Notes under the pieces: model-generated | Told to the model about the DNA's origin: nothing | Seen by the model: the letters and a program-made list of their open reading frames with translations, nothing else | The model's database searches: none | Program-made: the position numbers and the translations under genes | In this document: in pieces, positions 19,276-30,300 of the stretch | Layout: each line of letters opens with the position of its first letter | Numbering within the stretch: position 1 is the first letter of the stretch | Origin: Bacteroidota bacterium | GTDB lineage: Bacteria > Bacteroidota > Ignavibacteria > Ignavibacteriales > Melioribacteraceae | Length of the DNA: 64,000 bases | Assembly (NCBI GenBank): GCA_021820065.1 | Contig: JAKAEE010000005.1 | Location: forward strand, 20,781-84,780 | Direction of reading: 5' to 3'

Positions 19276-20291
19276 AAGGATATTTGGAAAAAATAATTGA
19301 TGGGAATCACCTGTCGTTCGATGAAGCGTACAAAGTGATGTATGCGGTGATGAGCGGCGAGGTGAACAATTCGAGAATCGCTTCGCTTCTCACTGCTTTG
19401 AGAATGAAAAAAGAAACTCCTGAAGAAGTTGCCGGATTTGTAAAAGCGATGCGTGAGAAAGTAATCAAAATAAAATGCGACGACGAAAACGTGATCGACG
19501 TTTGCGGAACCGGAGGAGACGGATCTGGATCATTCAACATTTCAACCGCAGTTGCATTTGTGGTTGCCGGCGCCGGAGTGAAAGTTGCAAAACATGGCAA
19601 CCGTTCGATCTCAAGTAAAAGCGGAAGCTCCGATGTTCTTCACGAACTCGGTGTTGATGTTCAGCTCTCACCGGAACTTTCAGAGAAAGCCTTGAATGAA
19701 ATCGGAATAGCATTTCTTTTCGCGCCAATGTATCACCCGGCAATGAAACACGTTGCGCCGATTCGAAAGGAACTTGAGTTCAGATCGATCTTCAACATTC
19801 TGGGACCGTTGACTAATCCAGCCGGAACAAAAAGACAATTAATCGGAACGTTCAATGATGCGACCGCAAAACTGATGTCGGAAGCGGTAAAATTTCTTGA
19901 GATGAAAAAAGTCTGCTTCCTCTGCACCAATAATTCATTTGATGAAGTCAGCTTAACTCATCCGACGAATGTGATTGAAGCGGCCGGAAATAATTCGTTC
20001 CATATTTACGAATTGACGCATGAATCGTTCGGTTTTCCAAAACTGGAATTGAGCGACATACAAGGCGGAACGGCAAAAGAGAATGCAGAGATAATTCACA
20101 AAATATTTTCCGGCAAGGAAAAGTCGCCAGGTTATTTTGTTGTGGCGGCGAATGCTGCGTTGGCGCTCAAAGTTGCCGGTGTCTCGGACGACTTGAAAGA
20201 GTGTATCGCGATTGCCGAAGAGTCCATTCAATCCGGGAAAACACTAAAAAAACTTTTGGAGTTGAAAGAGTTCGGAGAGAAGAACAAATGA
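19272..20291 (+). CDS. trpD: Anthranilate phosphoribosyltransferase
   Basis: DVCGTGGDGSGSFNIST, KHGNRSISSKSGSSDVLHELG. Confidence 0.96.
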   Translation: MKGYLEKIIDGNHLSFDEAYKVMYAVMSGEVNNSRIASLLTALRMKKETPEEVAGFVKAMREKVIKIKCDDENVIDVCGTGGDGSGSFNISTAVAFVVAGAGVKVAKHGNRSISSKSGSSDVLHELGVDVQLSPELSEKALNEIGIAFLFAPMYHPAMKHVAPIRKELEFRSIFNILGPLTNPAGTKRQLIGTFNDATAKLMSEAVKFLEMKKVCFLCTNNSFDEVSLTHPTNVIEAAGNNSFHIYELTHESFGFPKLELSDIQGGTAKENAEIIHKIFSGKEKSPGYFVVAANAALALKVAGVSDDLKECIAIAEESIQSGKTLKKLLELKEFGEKNK

Positions 20292-21082
20292 GCTTCCTTC
20301 AAAAAATATTGGATGTGAAGAAAGAGGAAGTCTCAGAACTGCGCCGCAAATTCACGCGCGGGAGTTTTCGCAGCATTGAAATGTTTGGCAAGAGAAGACT
20401 CGGCTTGGAAACCGCACTGAGCGATAAAACAAAAATCAACATCATCGCGGAGATAAAAAAGGCGAGTCCTTCCAAAGGAATTTTGAAAAACGATTTTGAT
20501 CATACTGCGATCGCGAAAAGTTATTTGAAATGCGAAGCCGACGCAACATCAGTTTTGACTGACAAACAATTTTTTCAAGGGGATATTTCATTCTTAAAAG
20601 ACATAGCCAAAATTAAAACTGTTCCGCTGCTTAGAAAAGATTTTATTATAGATGAGTTTCAGATTCTTGAAGCGAAAGCAAACGGTGCCGATGCAGTTTT
20701 ACTGATCGCGGAGGCATTGTCTGCTCAACAAATTGATGAACTAACCGAAGCGGCTAAAGCAAACGATCTGGAAGTTTTGCTCGAACTTCATTCGGAGAAG
20801 CAGCTTGATAAAATTGATTTTGCACGGAACAAGATCATCGGCATTAACAATCGCGACCTGGAAACTTTTAACGTTAATATCAGAACGACCGAAGAAATTG
20901 CGAAACAACTTCCTAATGATGTTTTGATTGTCTCCGAGAGCGGCATTAATTCAGAAGTAGTGCTGGGTCAACTTAAAAAAATAAATGTGAATGCTGTCCT
21001 CGTCGGCGAACATTTTATGAAGTCGGATAATATTGAAAAGTCTCTCAAAGAATTTGCCGGATGGTGCAAATATGAAAGTTAA
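20288..21082 (+). CDS. trpC: Indole-3-glycerol phosphate synthase
   Basis: MSFLQKILDVKKEEV start (ATG 20288; listed ORF starts too early), IIAEIKKASPSKG, PLLRKDFIIDEFQI, IGINNRDL. Confidence 0.95.
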   Translation: MSFLQKILDVKKEEVSELRRKFTRGSFRSIEMFGKRRLGLETALSDKTKINIIAEIKKASPSKGILKNDFDHTAIAKSYLKCEADATSVLTDKQFFQGDISFLKDIAKIKTVPLLRKDFIIDEFQILEAKANGADAVLLIAEALSAQQIDELTEAAKANDLEVLLELHSEKQLDKIDFARNKIIGINNRDLETFNVNIRTTEEIAKQLPNDVLIVSESGINSEVVLGQLKKINVNAVLVGEHFMKSDNIEKSLKEFAGWCKYES

Positions 21083-21692
21083 GATTTGCGGAATCACCAA
21101 CATCGAAGATGCATTGCTGTGTTGTGAATACGGCGCAGACGCAGTCGGATTCATCTTCTATGAAAAGAGCAAGCGCCACGTTTCGTTTGATCAAGCCGAA
21201 TTAATTTCGAAACAACTGCCGCCTTTTATTTTCAAAGTTGGCGTGTTTGTAAACGAAGTGGCGGAAAAAGTTAATCGAGCGGCTAAACAGATTGGATTAA
21301 ACGCAATTCAGCTTCACGGAGACGAATTACCGGAGTACATCGAAAGAATAAATTATCCGGTCATCAAATCGTTCCGCATCGATGAAACCTTTGATTGGAA
21401 AACAATCGACACATTTGAGAATTGTGATATTCTGTTCGATACATTTTCAAGCGATCAAATGGGCGGAACTGGAAAATCATTTGATTGGAATTTGATCCCG
21501 GAGAAGTTAAGAAGCAGAGTAATTCTCTCCGGCGGAATTACAATCGATAAGCTGGATTTCATTTTCAGCGAAATCAAACCAGCTGCGATTGACCTTTCGT
21601 CATCGCTGGAATCATTGCCGGGTAAGAAAGACATACAAAAAGTAATCGAATTTCTAAAACTATTTAACGAACTAAGGAGTAATCAATGCTGA
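21072..21692 (+). CDS. trpF: Phosphoribosylanthranilate isomerase
   Basis: MKVKICGITNIEDALLC, AVGFIFYEKSKR, LSGGIT; start at ATG 21072. Confidence 0.94.
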   Translation: MKVKICGITNIEDALLCCEYGADAVGFIFYEKSKRHVSFDQAELISKQLPPFIFKVGVFVNEVAEKVNRAAKQIGLNAIQLHGDELPEYIERINYPVIKSFRIDETFDWKTIDTFENCDILFDTFSSDQMGGTGKSFDWNLIPEKLRSRVILSGGITIDKLDFIFSEIKPAAIDLSSSLESLPGKKDIQKVIEFLKLFNELRSNQC

Positions 21693-22726
21693 TTATTATG
21701 GGACTCGAGTCGCCTCGAGAAGATATAAATAGGGTAAAGGAAAAAATTATTGAGCTTAGCTGCACACCGCACGAAATTCCGGGCAGTTCAAAACTCGCAA
21801 TCGGAATTACCGGCGCAACTCATTTGCTGAAGGAAGAAGATTTCCAGATGATGCACTCGGTGCAGGAAGTGGTTCGCGTCACGAAAAAATTTAAGCTCGT
21901 CAGCCGGCAAATGAAGAGCAACGACACAATAATTGATTTCGGCGGACCTACAGTAGGCGGCAAAGAACTTTTTGTTATTGCCGGACCGTGTTCCGTTGAG
22001 AACCGTGAACAGACGTTTGAGATTGCAGGACAGTTGAAAGAGATGGGAATCAATTTCTTCCGTGCCGGCGCTTACAAACCGCGCTCAAGTCCGTACACGT
22101 TTCAAGGACTGAAAGAAAAAGGTTTGGAAATTCTTGACGAGGTAAAACGAAAATTTGGTCTTAAGATAGTTACCGAGGTGATGAACTCTCAATCACTTCA
22201 GTCGGTTTGTGAAGTCGCGGATATTATCCAGATTGGCGCGCGCAACATGCAGAATTATTCTTTGCTGGAAGAAATTGGCGCGACTCAAAAACCGGTTCTG
22301 CTGAAACGCGGAATGTCTGCCACCGTTGAAGATCTTCTTCTCAGCGCCGAGTACATTGCAGCGCAAAGCAACTATAATATTATTTTGTGCGAAAGAGGAA
22401 TTAGAACGTTTGAGACTTCAACACGCAACACTCTGGACCTGAACGCGATTCCGGTGATCAAGCAGTGGTCGCATTTGCCCGTCATTGTTGATCCGTCCCA
22501 TGGTGTTGGTATTTGGGATAAGGTTCCGCAGATGTCGATGGCGGCAATCGCATGCGGCGCTGATGGTTTGATGATTGAAGTTCACAACGATCCCGAGAAT
22601 GCCTTGTCGGACGGATATCAATCGTTAACGCCGAAAAAATTTAAGGAGCTGTTGAACAAATTGAATGAACTGGCTCCAATTGTAAATAAGGAAATGAAGT
22701 TATATGAAAACGCAAACAGCTTATAA
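21686..22726 (+). CDS. aroF: 3-deoxy-7-phosphoheptulonate (DAHP) synthase with N-terminal regulatory domain
   Basis: [53 protein letters not shown]. Confidence 0.94.
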   Translation: MLIIMGLESPREDINRVKEKIIELSCTPHEIPGSSKLAIGITGATHLLKEEDFQMMHSVQEVVRVTKKFKLVSRQMKSNDTIIDFGGPTVGGKELFVIAGPCSVENREQTFEIAGQLKEMGINFFRAGAYKPRSSPYTFQGLKEKGLEILDEVKRKFGLKIVTEVMNSQSLQSVCEVADIIQIGARNMQNYSLLEEIGATQKPVLLKRGMSATVEDLLLSAEYIAAQSNYNIILCERGIRTFETSTRNTLDLNAIPVIKQWSHLPVIVDPSHGVGIWDKVPQMSMAAIACGADGLMIEVHNDPENALSDGYQSLTPKKFKELLNKLNELAPIVNKEMKLYENANSL

Positions 22727-23915
22727 TTTTCCGGACGCCAAAGGAAAGTTCGGTATTTACGGCGGTAAGTTCGTACCGGAAACTTTGATCTCGGCACTCA
22801 CTGAATTGGAAAAACTTTATCGAGAGGCAAGACACGACAAAGAATTTCAAGACGAACTTGATTCGCTGCAGAGAGAATACAACGGAAGACCGACGCCGCT
22901 CACTTTTGCAAAACGTTTAACCGATCATTATGGCAAAGCAAAAATATATTTGAAGCGGGAAGATTTGTGTCACACCGGCGCGCATAAATTAAATAACGCA
23001 CTCGGACAAATTCTTCTCGCGAAGAAACTCGGCAAAACAAGAATCATCGCAGAGACCGGAGCTGGTCAGCACGGCGTTGCAACTGCAACTGTTTGTGCAA
23101 AGTTCGGTTTGAAATGTGTTGTGTATATGGGCGAAGTTGATATAGAACGGCAGAAGTTAAATGTCTTCAGAATGAAAATGCTCGGCGCAGAAGTCGTTCC
23201 GGTTAAATCGGGCAGCAGAACATTGAAAGACGCGACGAGCGAAGCAATACGTGATTGGGTTACAAATGTATCGGACACACATTACATAATCGGTTCTGTC
23301 GTCGGTCCGCATCCGTATCCAATGATTGTTCGCGATTTTCAATCTGTTATTGGAAATGAAACAAAAGATCAACTGAGAAATTCTGAAAACCAATTACCGG
23401 ATTATATCGTCGCATGTGTCGGCGGCGGCTCAAATGCGATAGGAATATTTTATCCTTTCATTAACGATAAAAACGTAAAACTAATTGGAGTAGAAGCTGC
23501 GGGATACGGAATTGATTCGGGGAAACATTGCGCAACATTAACATTAGGTCAGCCGGGCGTTTTTCAAGGAATGAAAACGTATCTTCTGCAAGATGCAAAT
23601 GGACAGATATCAGAAGTGCATTCTATTTCAGCCGGACTTGATTATCCCGGTGTTGGACCCGAGCACAGTCTGCTTAAAGATATTGAACGCGTGCGATACG
23701 AGTCGGTGACGGATAATGAAGCACTCGATGCAACGCTGTTGCTTTCTAAACTTGAAGGGATTCTTTCGGCGCTTGAAACTGCGCATGCGATTGCATACTT
23801 GAACAAGCTAATGCCGACAACAAACAAAGATGAAATTGTCGTCGTGAATATCAGCGGCAGAGGCGACAAGGACTTGAATACAATTATCAGTCAAATCGGG
23901 GAGAAAGTTTTATGA
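22704..23915 (+). CDS. trpB: Tryptophan synthase beta chain
   Basis: [20 protein letters not shown] (PLP Lys), [22 protein letters not shown]. Confidence 0.97.
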   Translation: MKTQTAYNFPDAKGKFGIYGGKFVPETLISALTELEKLYREARHDKEFQDELDSLQREYNGRPTPLTFAKRLTDHYGKAKIYLKREDLCHTGAHKLNNALGQILLAKKLGKTRIIAETGAGQHGVATATVCAKFGLKCVVYMGEVDIERQKLNVFRMKMLGAEVVPVKSGSRTLKDATSEAIRDWVTNVSDTHYIIGSVVGPHPYPMIVRDFQSVIGNETKDQLRNSENQLPDYIVACVGGGSNAIGIFYPFINDKNVKLIGVEAAGYGIDSGKHCATLTLGQPGVFQGMKTYLLQDANGQISEVHSISAGLDYPGVGPEHSLLKDIERVRYESVTDNEALDATLLLSKLEGILSALETAHAIAYLNKLMPTTNKDEIVVVNISGRGDKDLNTIISQIGEKVL

Positions 23916-24715
23916 AGAAAATTTCAGAACACATTGAACAAATAAATAAGTCGGGCAGAAAAGCGCTTTCTATTTTTCTCACTGCGGGATTTCCGACAAA
24001 AGAAAATTTTGTTGAGCTGGCAACAACAGTTCTGGAAAACGGCGCAGATATGTTGGAAATCGGAATTCCATTTTCCGATCCGCTGGCAGATGGACAGATC
24101 ATTCAATCATCATCACAAGCAGCGCTTGAAAATGGAGTTACACTTAAAGATGTTTTTCATTATTGCGAGAAGATAAGTGCCAAGATAGACAAATCCCGCT
24201 TTTTGCGGGATAAACCGTTGATATTGATGGGCTATGCAAATCCAATTCTAAAATACGGTATCAAAAATTTTTGTACTGATGCCGAATCTTCCGGCGTTTC
24301 CGGTTTAATTGTGCCGGATGTTCCGCTGGAAGAATATGAATCATTCTACAACAGTGATTTTAAGAGTTTGGAAAAAATTCTTTTAACCACACCAACTTCT
24401 TCCGATGAACGAATAAAAGAAATTGATCAAAGAAGCGAAGGATTTGTTTACTGTGTGAGTGTTACCGGAACAACCGGGATCAAAAATAAATTTGATGAAA
24501 ACGTTCTGAAGAATTTGGAACGAACATATACAATCGTTAAGAAAAACAAGATGCTTATCGGCTTTGGAATTTCAAACGCACAGAACGTTAAAACGTTTGC
24601 GCCTTATTGCGATGGTGTAATCGTCGGCAGCGCAGTCATTAAAAAGATTAGCGAAGCAAAAACAATTTCCGAAATCGGTGGGTTTATAAAAGAATTAAGC
24701 GATGCTTGCGTTTAG
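23912..24715 (+). CDS. trpA: Tryptophan synthase alpha chain
   Basis: [55 protein letters not shown]. Confidence 0.95.
   Translation: MKKISEHIEQINKSGRKALSIFLTAGFPTKENFVELATTVLENGADMLEIGIPFSDPLADGQIIQSSSQAALENGVTLKDVFHYCEKISAKIDKSRFLRDKPLILMGYANPILKYGIKNFCTDAESSGVSGLIVPDVPLEEYESFYNSDFKSLEKILLTTPTSSDERIKEIDQRSEGFVYCVSVTGTTGIKNKFDENVLKNLERTYTIVKKNKMLIGFGISNAQNVKTFAPYCDGVIVGSAVIKKISEAKTISEIGGFIKELSDACV
24193..24211. repeat. Short palindrome ATCCCGC-TTTTT-GCGGGAT inside trpA
   Basis: 7-bp perfect arms; same TCCCGC...GCGGGA core as 58244..58260. Confidence 0.6.
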
Positions 24716-24757
24716 CCGGAATTGATTCGAGAAACCACGTCTTTATTGACGAAGAAT

Positions 24758-26074
24758 CTAAAATCCAACCCCAATTCCAATCGTTGCGAAATATGATGAG
24801 AAGTCATTGTAGTCATCATTGGATTGGTTCCGCAAGAAACCGCTGGTCAATGTGATGTCAAAACCAAAATCATTTCCCAAATCAAAATATCTGGAGAGAT
24901 TTATTTCTACGTAGGAATGTATGTCATAACGGTTGCCGTCAATTTGGTTACCGGCAAGATCCAGCGCCGGCGCCGTATATTTTTTGTACTGAAGCAGTCC
25001 ATTTACGGTAAGCTTCATTCCAATCGGTAAAGATTGAGCGAACTTAACGGCGGCTTCGGGTCCTTCGTAAGAAAAAAAGTCGTTGTAAATATCTTCAGAA
25101 AGAAATGAAGTGTTAACGTATTGAGTAAGATATCTGTTTTGAGAACGAATGTTATATCGATAAAGAGCGTTTGCCTGGAATGAATTATTTGTCCACTCCT
25201 TTTTTGCATAAATACCGAACGCAATTTGATACGTACCGTTGGATTGAGGAGTGATTAAAATCTTTTTGTTTGACGCAACCTTTGAACCCGGCTTCCCTTT
25301 GCCTTGAGATTTTGAATTGGAATTTCTTACTTGTTCGTACTTGGTGGTGTCGTAATAAGTTTGAGTGTAGTACTTGAACCCGCCGCTCAAATTAATACCG
25401 TAGTTCATTCCCGAGCCCGTTGTTTTTCCAGCCTCAATCGAAAGCAGGTCGGTTAAGTTTGAAAGGTCTTCTATATTAGAATAGTTTCGCAGCGAAAGCG
25501 AATTTGAAATTGTGAAATTAAAATCCGGATTTGTGACATGTTTATAAATAGAATTAAACGAGAGACCGTAATTGTCGAAATCTTTATGCGCATCTTTATC
25601 GAGCCGCGAATTTAGAGTTACGCCGAAAAGCATTGTGTTACGAACTTCATCTGAATTATTTTCTTCTTGCAGCGAATCTGTTTCGGTCGAATCCTCTTCG
25701 TCGGTAGATGAATTGCTGATCTGGGAATTAGAAAGTTGTTTATCAAAATTAAGCTGGTAATTTGCGCTTAGTGAGTGTTCATAAAAATTTCTGTCGGTAA
25801 ACTGATTGAACAACATCAATCCGCTCACGTAAGAAAAATTCAACTGCGATTTCGGAAATTCTTTGTTGTATTTCAGCTCGAAGTAAGTCTGTTTAGTTTG
25901 ATCGCCGACCGTTTGGTAATTGTTTAAAGGATTTTTGTTGTACCCGGCAGTTATGGAGCCGTAGCCTTCAAATTGAGCGAATGACAAAGACATTAATGCC
26001 GTCATAAGAATCAATACAGCTTCAAAAAATATTTTTTTCAATTCTAATCCTTCCCTGTTATCAATTAAATTCAT
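24758..26074 (-). CDS. Outer-membrane beta-barrel-like protein of exopolysaccharide-like locus
   Basis: Signal-peptide-like N-terminus, alternating aromatic beta-strand pattern, C-terminal FATIGIGVGF; ATG at 26074 preferred over the start that overlaps the GT2 gene. Confidence 0.6.
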   Translation of the reverse strand: MNLIDNREGLELKKIFFEAVLILMTALMSLSFAQFEGYGSITAGYNKNPLNNYQTVGDQTKQTYFELKYNKEFPKSQLNFSYVSGLMLFNQFTDRNFYEHSLSANYQLNFDKQLSNSQISNSSTDEEDSTETDSLQEENNSDEVRNTMLFGVTLNSRLDKDAHKDFDNYGLSFNSIYKHVTNPDFNFTISNSLSLRNYSNIEDLSNLTDLLSIEAGKTTGSGMNYGINLSGGFKYYTQTYYDTTKYEQVRNSNSKSQGKGKPGSKVASNKKILITPQSNGTYQIAFGIYAKKEWTNNSFQANALYRYNIRSQNRYLTQYVNTSFLSEDIYNDFFSYEGPEAAVKFAQSLPIGMKLTVNGLLQYKKYTAPALDLAGNQIDGNRYDIHSYVEINLSRYFDLGNDFGFDITLTSGFLRNQSNDDYNDFSSYFATIGIGVGF

Positions 26075-26102
26075 TCGTTTATCCGCGCGCGAAATATAAC
26101 TT

Positions 26103-27380
26103 TTATGGTTTACTGTTAGTTTGATCCAAGTCAAAGCGGACGGTTTTTGCCCAAGTCCGTTTTTCCTTTTTGATGTAATCCGAATAGGCGGCTTTGAGAA
26201 CAATATAAATCCAGAGCTGGCAGTAAGAAAAGTACATGATGATAATCAACCATATTTTTGAGGCGCTGTCTTCACGATCGAACGAAATTGCGAGGGTAAT
26301 TTCAAAAATGAAAAGTATGAAAGCCATTATCCAAACAAAGGTGTATGGACCCGGTAACGACATGCTAACCAAGTTTAGCGCGCTTATGATAAAGAGAAAA
26401 TCGGAAATTACAATTGCCGCGAAGAAAAGATAATAGAGCGCAAGAGTGTAAAGCAGATCGAAAGCTAAGCGGCGGTTTTTAAACTTCGGAATGTCCTTGA
26501 AGAATTTTGCGATTACATAATTGTTTCCGCGCACCCAGCGCATCCGCTGCTTAATCCAGACTTTCCAACTCTCCGGTTCCTGCTCGTAAGTGATTGCGTA
26601 CGGAATGAATTTTATTTTGTAACCTTCTTCGTAAATTCTAATGCTCAGTTCCGAATCTTCGGTGAGTGCTTCTTCGTCCCAGCCGTTTAATTTTTCGATC
26701 AGCCAAGTCCACATAACAAAGTTAGTTCCCGGAAGCGTTGAAATGTTGTGCATCTGCCATCTTCCGGCTTGAAGCATCGATTGAAAGCTGAGCGTTTCTA
26801 TGTTAATAAACTTGGTAAGAAAATTTCTGTTTTTGTTTACCGTTCGGAATTTCCCGATGACGGCGCCCAATTCTTTGTGAAGAAGCAGTTGGGCAACTAG
26901 ATAACGAAGCGAATTTTCATCCGGCGTGTTATCCGCGTCGTATATCGCAATAACTTCACCTTTGGCGGCGCGCCTTCCGATATTGAGCGTTCTCGATTTT
27001 CCTTTGCCGCCTTCACCTTCCGGAATGTCAAACAATTCAACACGAGAATCCAGCTGCGAGTAGCTTTGAATAATTTCTTTTGTCTTGTCGGTAGAGCCGT
27101 CGTTGATTACCAATATTTGCAATTTGTCTTTCGGATAAACCAATTTCATCATCGATTCAATCGTCTTGCCGATCACTTTTTCTTCGTTATGAGCCGGGAT
27201 CAGAATTGAACATGTCGGGTACTCGAAATTCATTTCATCAACTTCTTTTTTCTCTTTCATGGATTTGATGAAGTTGATATAGCCATACACGGTCAATGCA
27301 AACTGATAGGCAATCATGAACCAAATCACGATTACGGCGATGACAAAAAGAAAACTAAGATCAATTTCTAGTACGGACAT
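26103..27380 (-). CDS. Family 2 glycosyltransferase (processive polysaccharide synthase type)
   Basis: SILIPAHNEEKVIGKTIESM, IAIYDADNTPDENSL, EEALTEDSELSIRI, QRMRWVRG, N- and C-terminal TM segments. Confidence 0.9.
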   Translation of the reverse strand: MSVLEIDLSFLFVIAVIVIWFMIAYQFALTVYGYINFIKSMKEKKEVDEMNFEYPTCSILIPAHNEEKVIGKTIESMMKLVYPKDKLQILVINDGSTDKTKEIIQSYSQLDSRVELFDIPEGEGGKGKSRTLNIGRRAAKGEVIAIYDADNTPDENSLRYLVAQLLLHKELGAVIGKFRTVNKNRNFLTKFINIETLSFQSMLQAGRWQMHNISTLPGTNFVMWTWLIEKLNGWDEEALTEDSELSIRIYEEGYKIKFIPYAITYEQEPESWKVWIKQRMRWVRGNNYVIAKFFKDIPKFKNRRLAFDLLYTLALYYLFFAAIVISDFLFIISALNLVSMSLPGPYTFVWIMAFILFIFEITLAISFDREDSASKIWLIIIMYFSYCQLWIYIVLKAAYSDYIKKEKRTWAKTVRFDLDQTNSKP

Positions 27381-27385
27381 AGGCG

Positions 27386-30300
27386 TTAAGCAGTTGAATA
27401 TTTTTTTCTGATTAATTTTAGAGAAAGATACATGACGAACAATAATGCCACAGCCAGCGTTCCGAAAATTGCAATTCCGGTAGATGACCAGAGCGAGGTC
27501 AGATTCACTCCGTAGGAAAACGCATCGCCGGCAATTAGTTCAACGTAATGTTTTCCCGGCGGAAGAAAAATACTATAGCAGTCGTTACCTTTCATTACAA
27601 CGAACTTGTATTCGGAATTATCAATCTTAACGGAAGTGGGTTCCTTGTTCAACGAAATAAGTGTTCTACAATCCGACTCATAAACAAATTTCAAATCTTT
27701 CATGCCGTGTGATACCGAAAGTAAATTTGCCGTGCAAGAAAGTATGTTGGTCTGAAGCTCGTGCGTTGAAAAAGAAGTTATATTCTGTTCGAAGAAAGTA
27801 ACCGTGTGATTTCCTGCCGGAACCAAAAATAAATTTTGACGATACGGTGCAACGGGATATCCGTCAATGTTCAGCACTTTAATTTCTTTTGGAAGTTCAA
27901 TCGAGAACGCGGTTGGAGAACTAAATCGATAACCGTTATCCAAACGCTGATAATTAACATTCACCGATGCGGCGTAAGGGAAGAACGACATGTCCTGCGG
28001 ATTCACACTCGACTCAGAATAAATTGTGAACCGTGGAGCGCCGATGGAAGCGGCATTTATCAGATGATAACTTTCCGTTCCGGTTTGAATGAGTGTTGGG
28101 AACGGCGTTATAACATTTTCTTTTCGAAAACTTAGAATGTTAAGATCGAGCAGCAGCTTGGCGTTGCCGCCGAGAAGCGACGCATAATATTTCCCGATGT
28201 TGATATAACGCAGCGGGTCGGTTGACCAAAGATGTTCGGGGTCTTCAACCTGTAATGTAAAATTAAATTTCTTTTGAAGCGCGATGATACTCTTCATATC
28301 CACGCCGATGTATTCGCGCAATTCCGGCGAGCCGAAACTATCCATTGCAGTTACAATAACCTCGAAACCGTTTTTCTTTTGTGCAATTTGTTGGAAAGTC
28401 GAAAGCAAAGTTTCATAAACCGAATTCAATTCGTTCACCCGGAATTCCGTTATGCTGTTTTGCACAAAAGAATTATTCTTCCAATAAAACGTTGAAGCCG
28501 GATCGAATATTTTTCCCAAATCGATTCCGTACTTTTTCATCACTTCAGCTTTTGCCGATGGATGCATTGGTGTAAAAAGGTTAGGATTCTTAAATCCTTC
28601 GGCGGCTTCAAAATAAAGTTCGGCTAAATTCACGCCGTCCCAATCGTAGCTTTCAAGAAATTTCTTGAATTCATAATTCATTGCCGCAATGCATTTGGGA
28701 TCGGTGAGCGATACCGGATATCTCCACGAAGGTCTCACGTCCTGACCGAGATAATTTTTCTCGCGCCATTCGGGATGTTCGTTCCAAAATTTTTGACTTA
28801 CTTGCGGAGGTTCAAGCCATGCATAAACCAGAATACCGTTTGCGTGAGCCAGATCAATCAAGCGTTTGTAATCGTAAGTGTATTTCGGATATTCATGCCA
28901 GCCCGCCGCGTGAATAACTCTTATTCCTTCCTTTACCCATTGCTTTACAAGGTTCTCAACGCTGAATGTCCGGCGGAAACCGGGATCAAAATAAACTTCC
29001 AAATTATCTCTGCGAACGAACGGACGTAAATGGAAATATCTTTTTACATATTCTATTAAGTATGGATAAAGACTGTATCCTTCCTGTGTATAAGGATCGA
29101 ATCGGGAATTGATAAAAATTAGTTTTCCTTTGGAAATTTTTCTGCCGATCAAGATCGGCATGTGAGTGAATTCATCGTAACAAAAAGTTTCGTCCTTGTC
29201 GTCGGTTTCAATTTTGTTAACAAGTTCAGAATAGCGCCAGGCGATCGGCTCTTCGGAGTAAAACTTATCGCGTATTCTGTTAACTCGTATTCGTGTCTTC
29301 GAAAAACTAAGATTAAATAATTTTGCAAGATCGCTTTTGGTGTCGGTTACAATATTTCCGCCTTCTTCAACAAATTTATAAATAGCGCCGTAATCTTTGT
29401 CCTTAAGCGAATCGGTGAAAGCATACGGAACGATAAGGAGGTTATGATCCTTCAGATCGATTTTTTGCCCGACGAAAATCGTATCGACGTTGATGTTAAC
29501 GCTCCGGAAAACCGATGCGAGTGAAGCTTGATCGTTAAAAGCGGCGCCCTTTGCAAAATGATTCCATAGAATAATTGGTCGCGCTTCCTTCCAGTCTTCA
29601 TCTGAAACAAAAACGTTCTGATAAAATTTTTCTGCCGATGCCGTGATCTTTTCTAAAAACGTTAGCTCCCGTTCGTGAAATTCGGTTGGTTCGGCGCGGT
29701 ATAACTCTCCCGGTTCCAGCGTAACGTTTTTTGTTATTTGTCCGCTGATTCTTTTTTCCGAATAAGTTTTGTTTTTTATTTCGCCGTTTCTGTTGTAGTA
29801 AGCTTCGGCAAGAAATTGATCGTCCAAAGTAAGAGTGTAACTTTGAGAACCGGTAAGAATTATTCTGTCTTTTGTTTTTACCCAGTTTGTTTCGTCCTGA
29901 AGATCAATGTAGGTATAGCCCAGAGCTTTAATGCCGTCAACTAGAGTGCTCAGCAGATCCAAGTCGAGAAATTCGTGAAAGAAACATGCGGCAAAACCAT
30001 CGCGGACGTTGAGATTTGTCTTAGCGCCTTTAATAATATTCTGAACGGCGGCTCGGCTTACATTCTTGTCGTCATCAAGCGGAACATATCCCAAATTTTC
30101 CGGATAAATTTTTTGTCCGAACAAATCGTTATTGATGATGTAAGGGAAGTATTGGCTGTGTTCAAAGTCTTCAACCGCAAGACGTTGTTCCATTGCCGAA
30201 CTGAAATATTTTGAAACTGTCCGGTAAAGTTTGAACGAAGCGGTGTAGTGCGGTGTCTCCCATGCAATCGGGTACAAACCGTTCTTCATTAATTCTTGAA

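Noticed and set aside
20201-20287. N-terminal extension of the trpC ORF (MYRDCRRVHSIRENTKKTFGVERVRREEQ)
   Set aside because: Out-of-frame overlap with the trpD end; the family start is MSFLQKILDVKKEEV at 20288.
29143-29160. Perfect hairpin TGCCGATC-AA-GATCGGCA inside the 1332-aa gene
   Set aside because: Encodes a plausible strand (MPILIGR), lacks the TCCCG core of the other palindromes and has no second copy noticed; probably coincidental.
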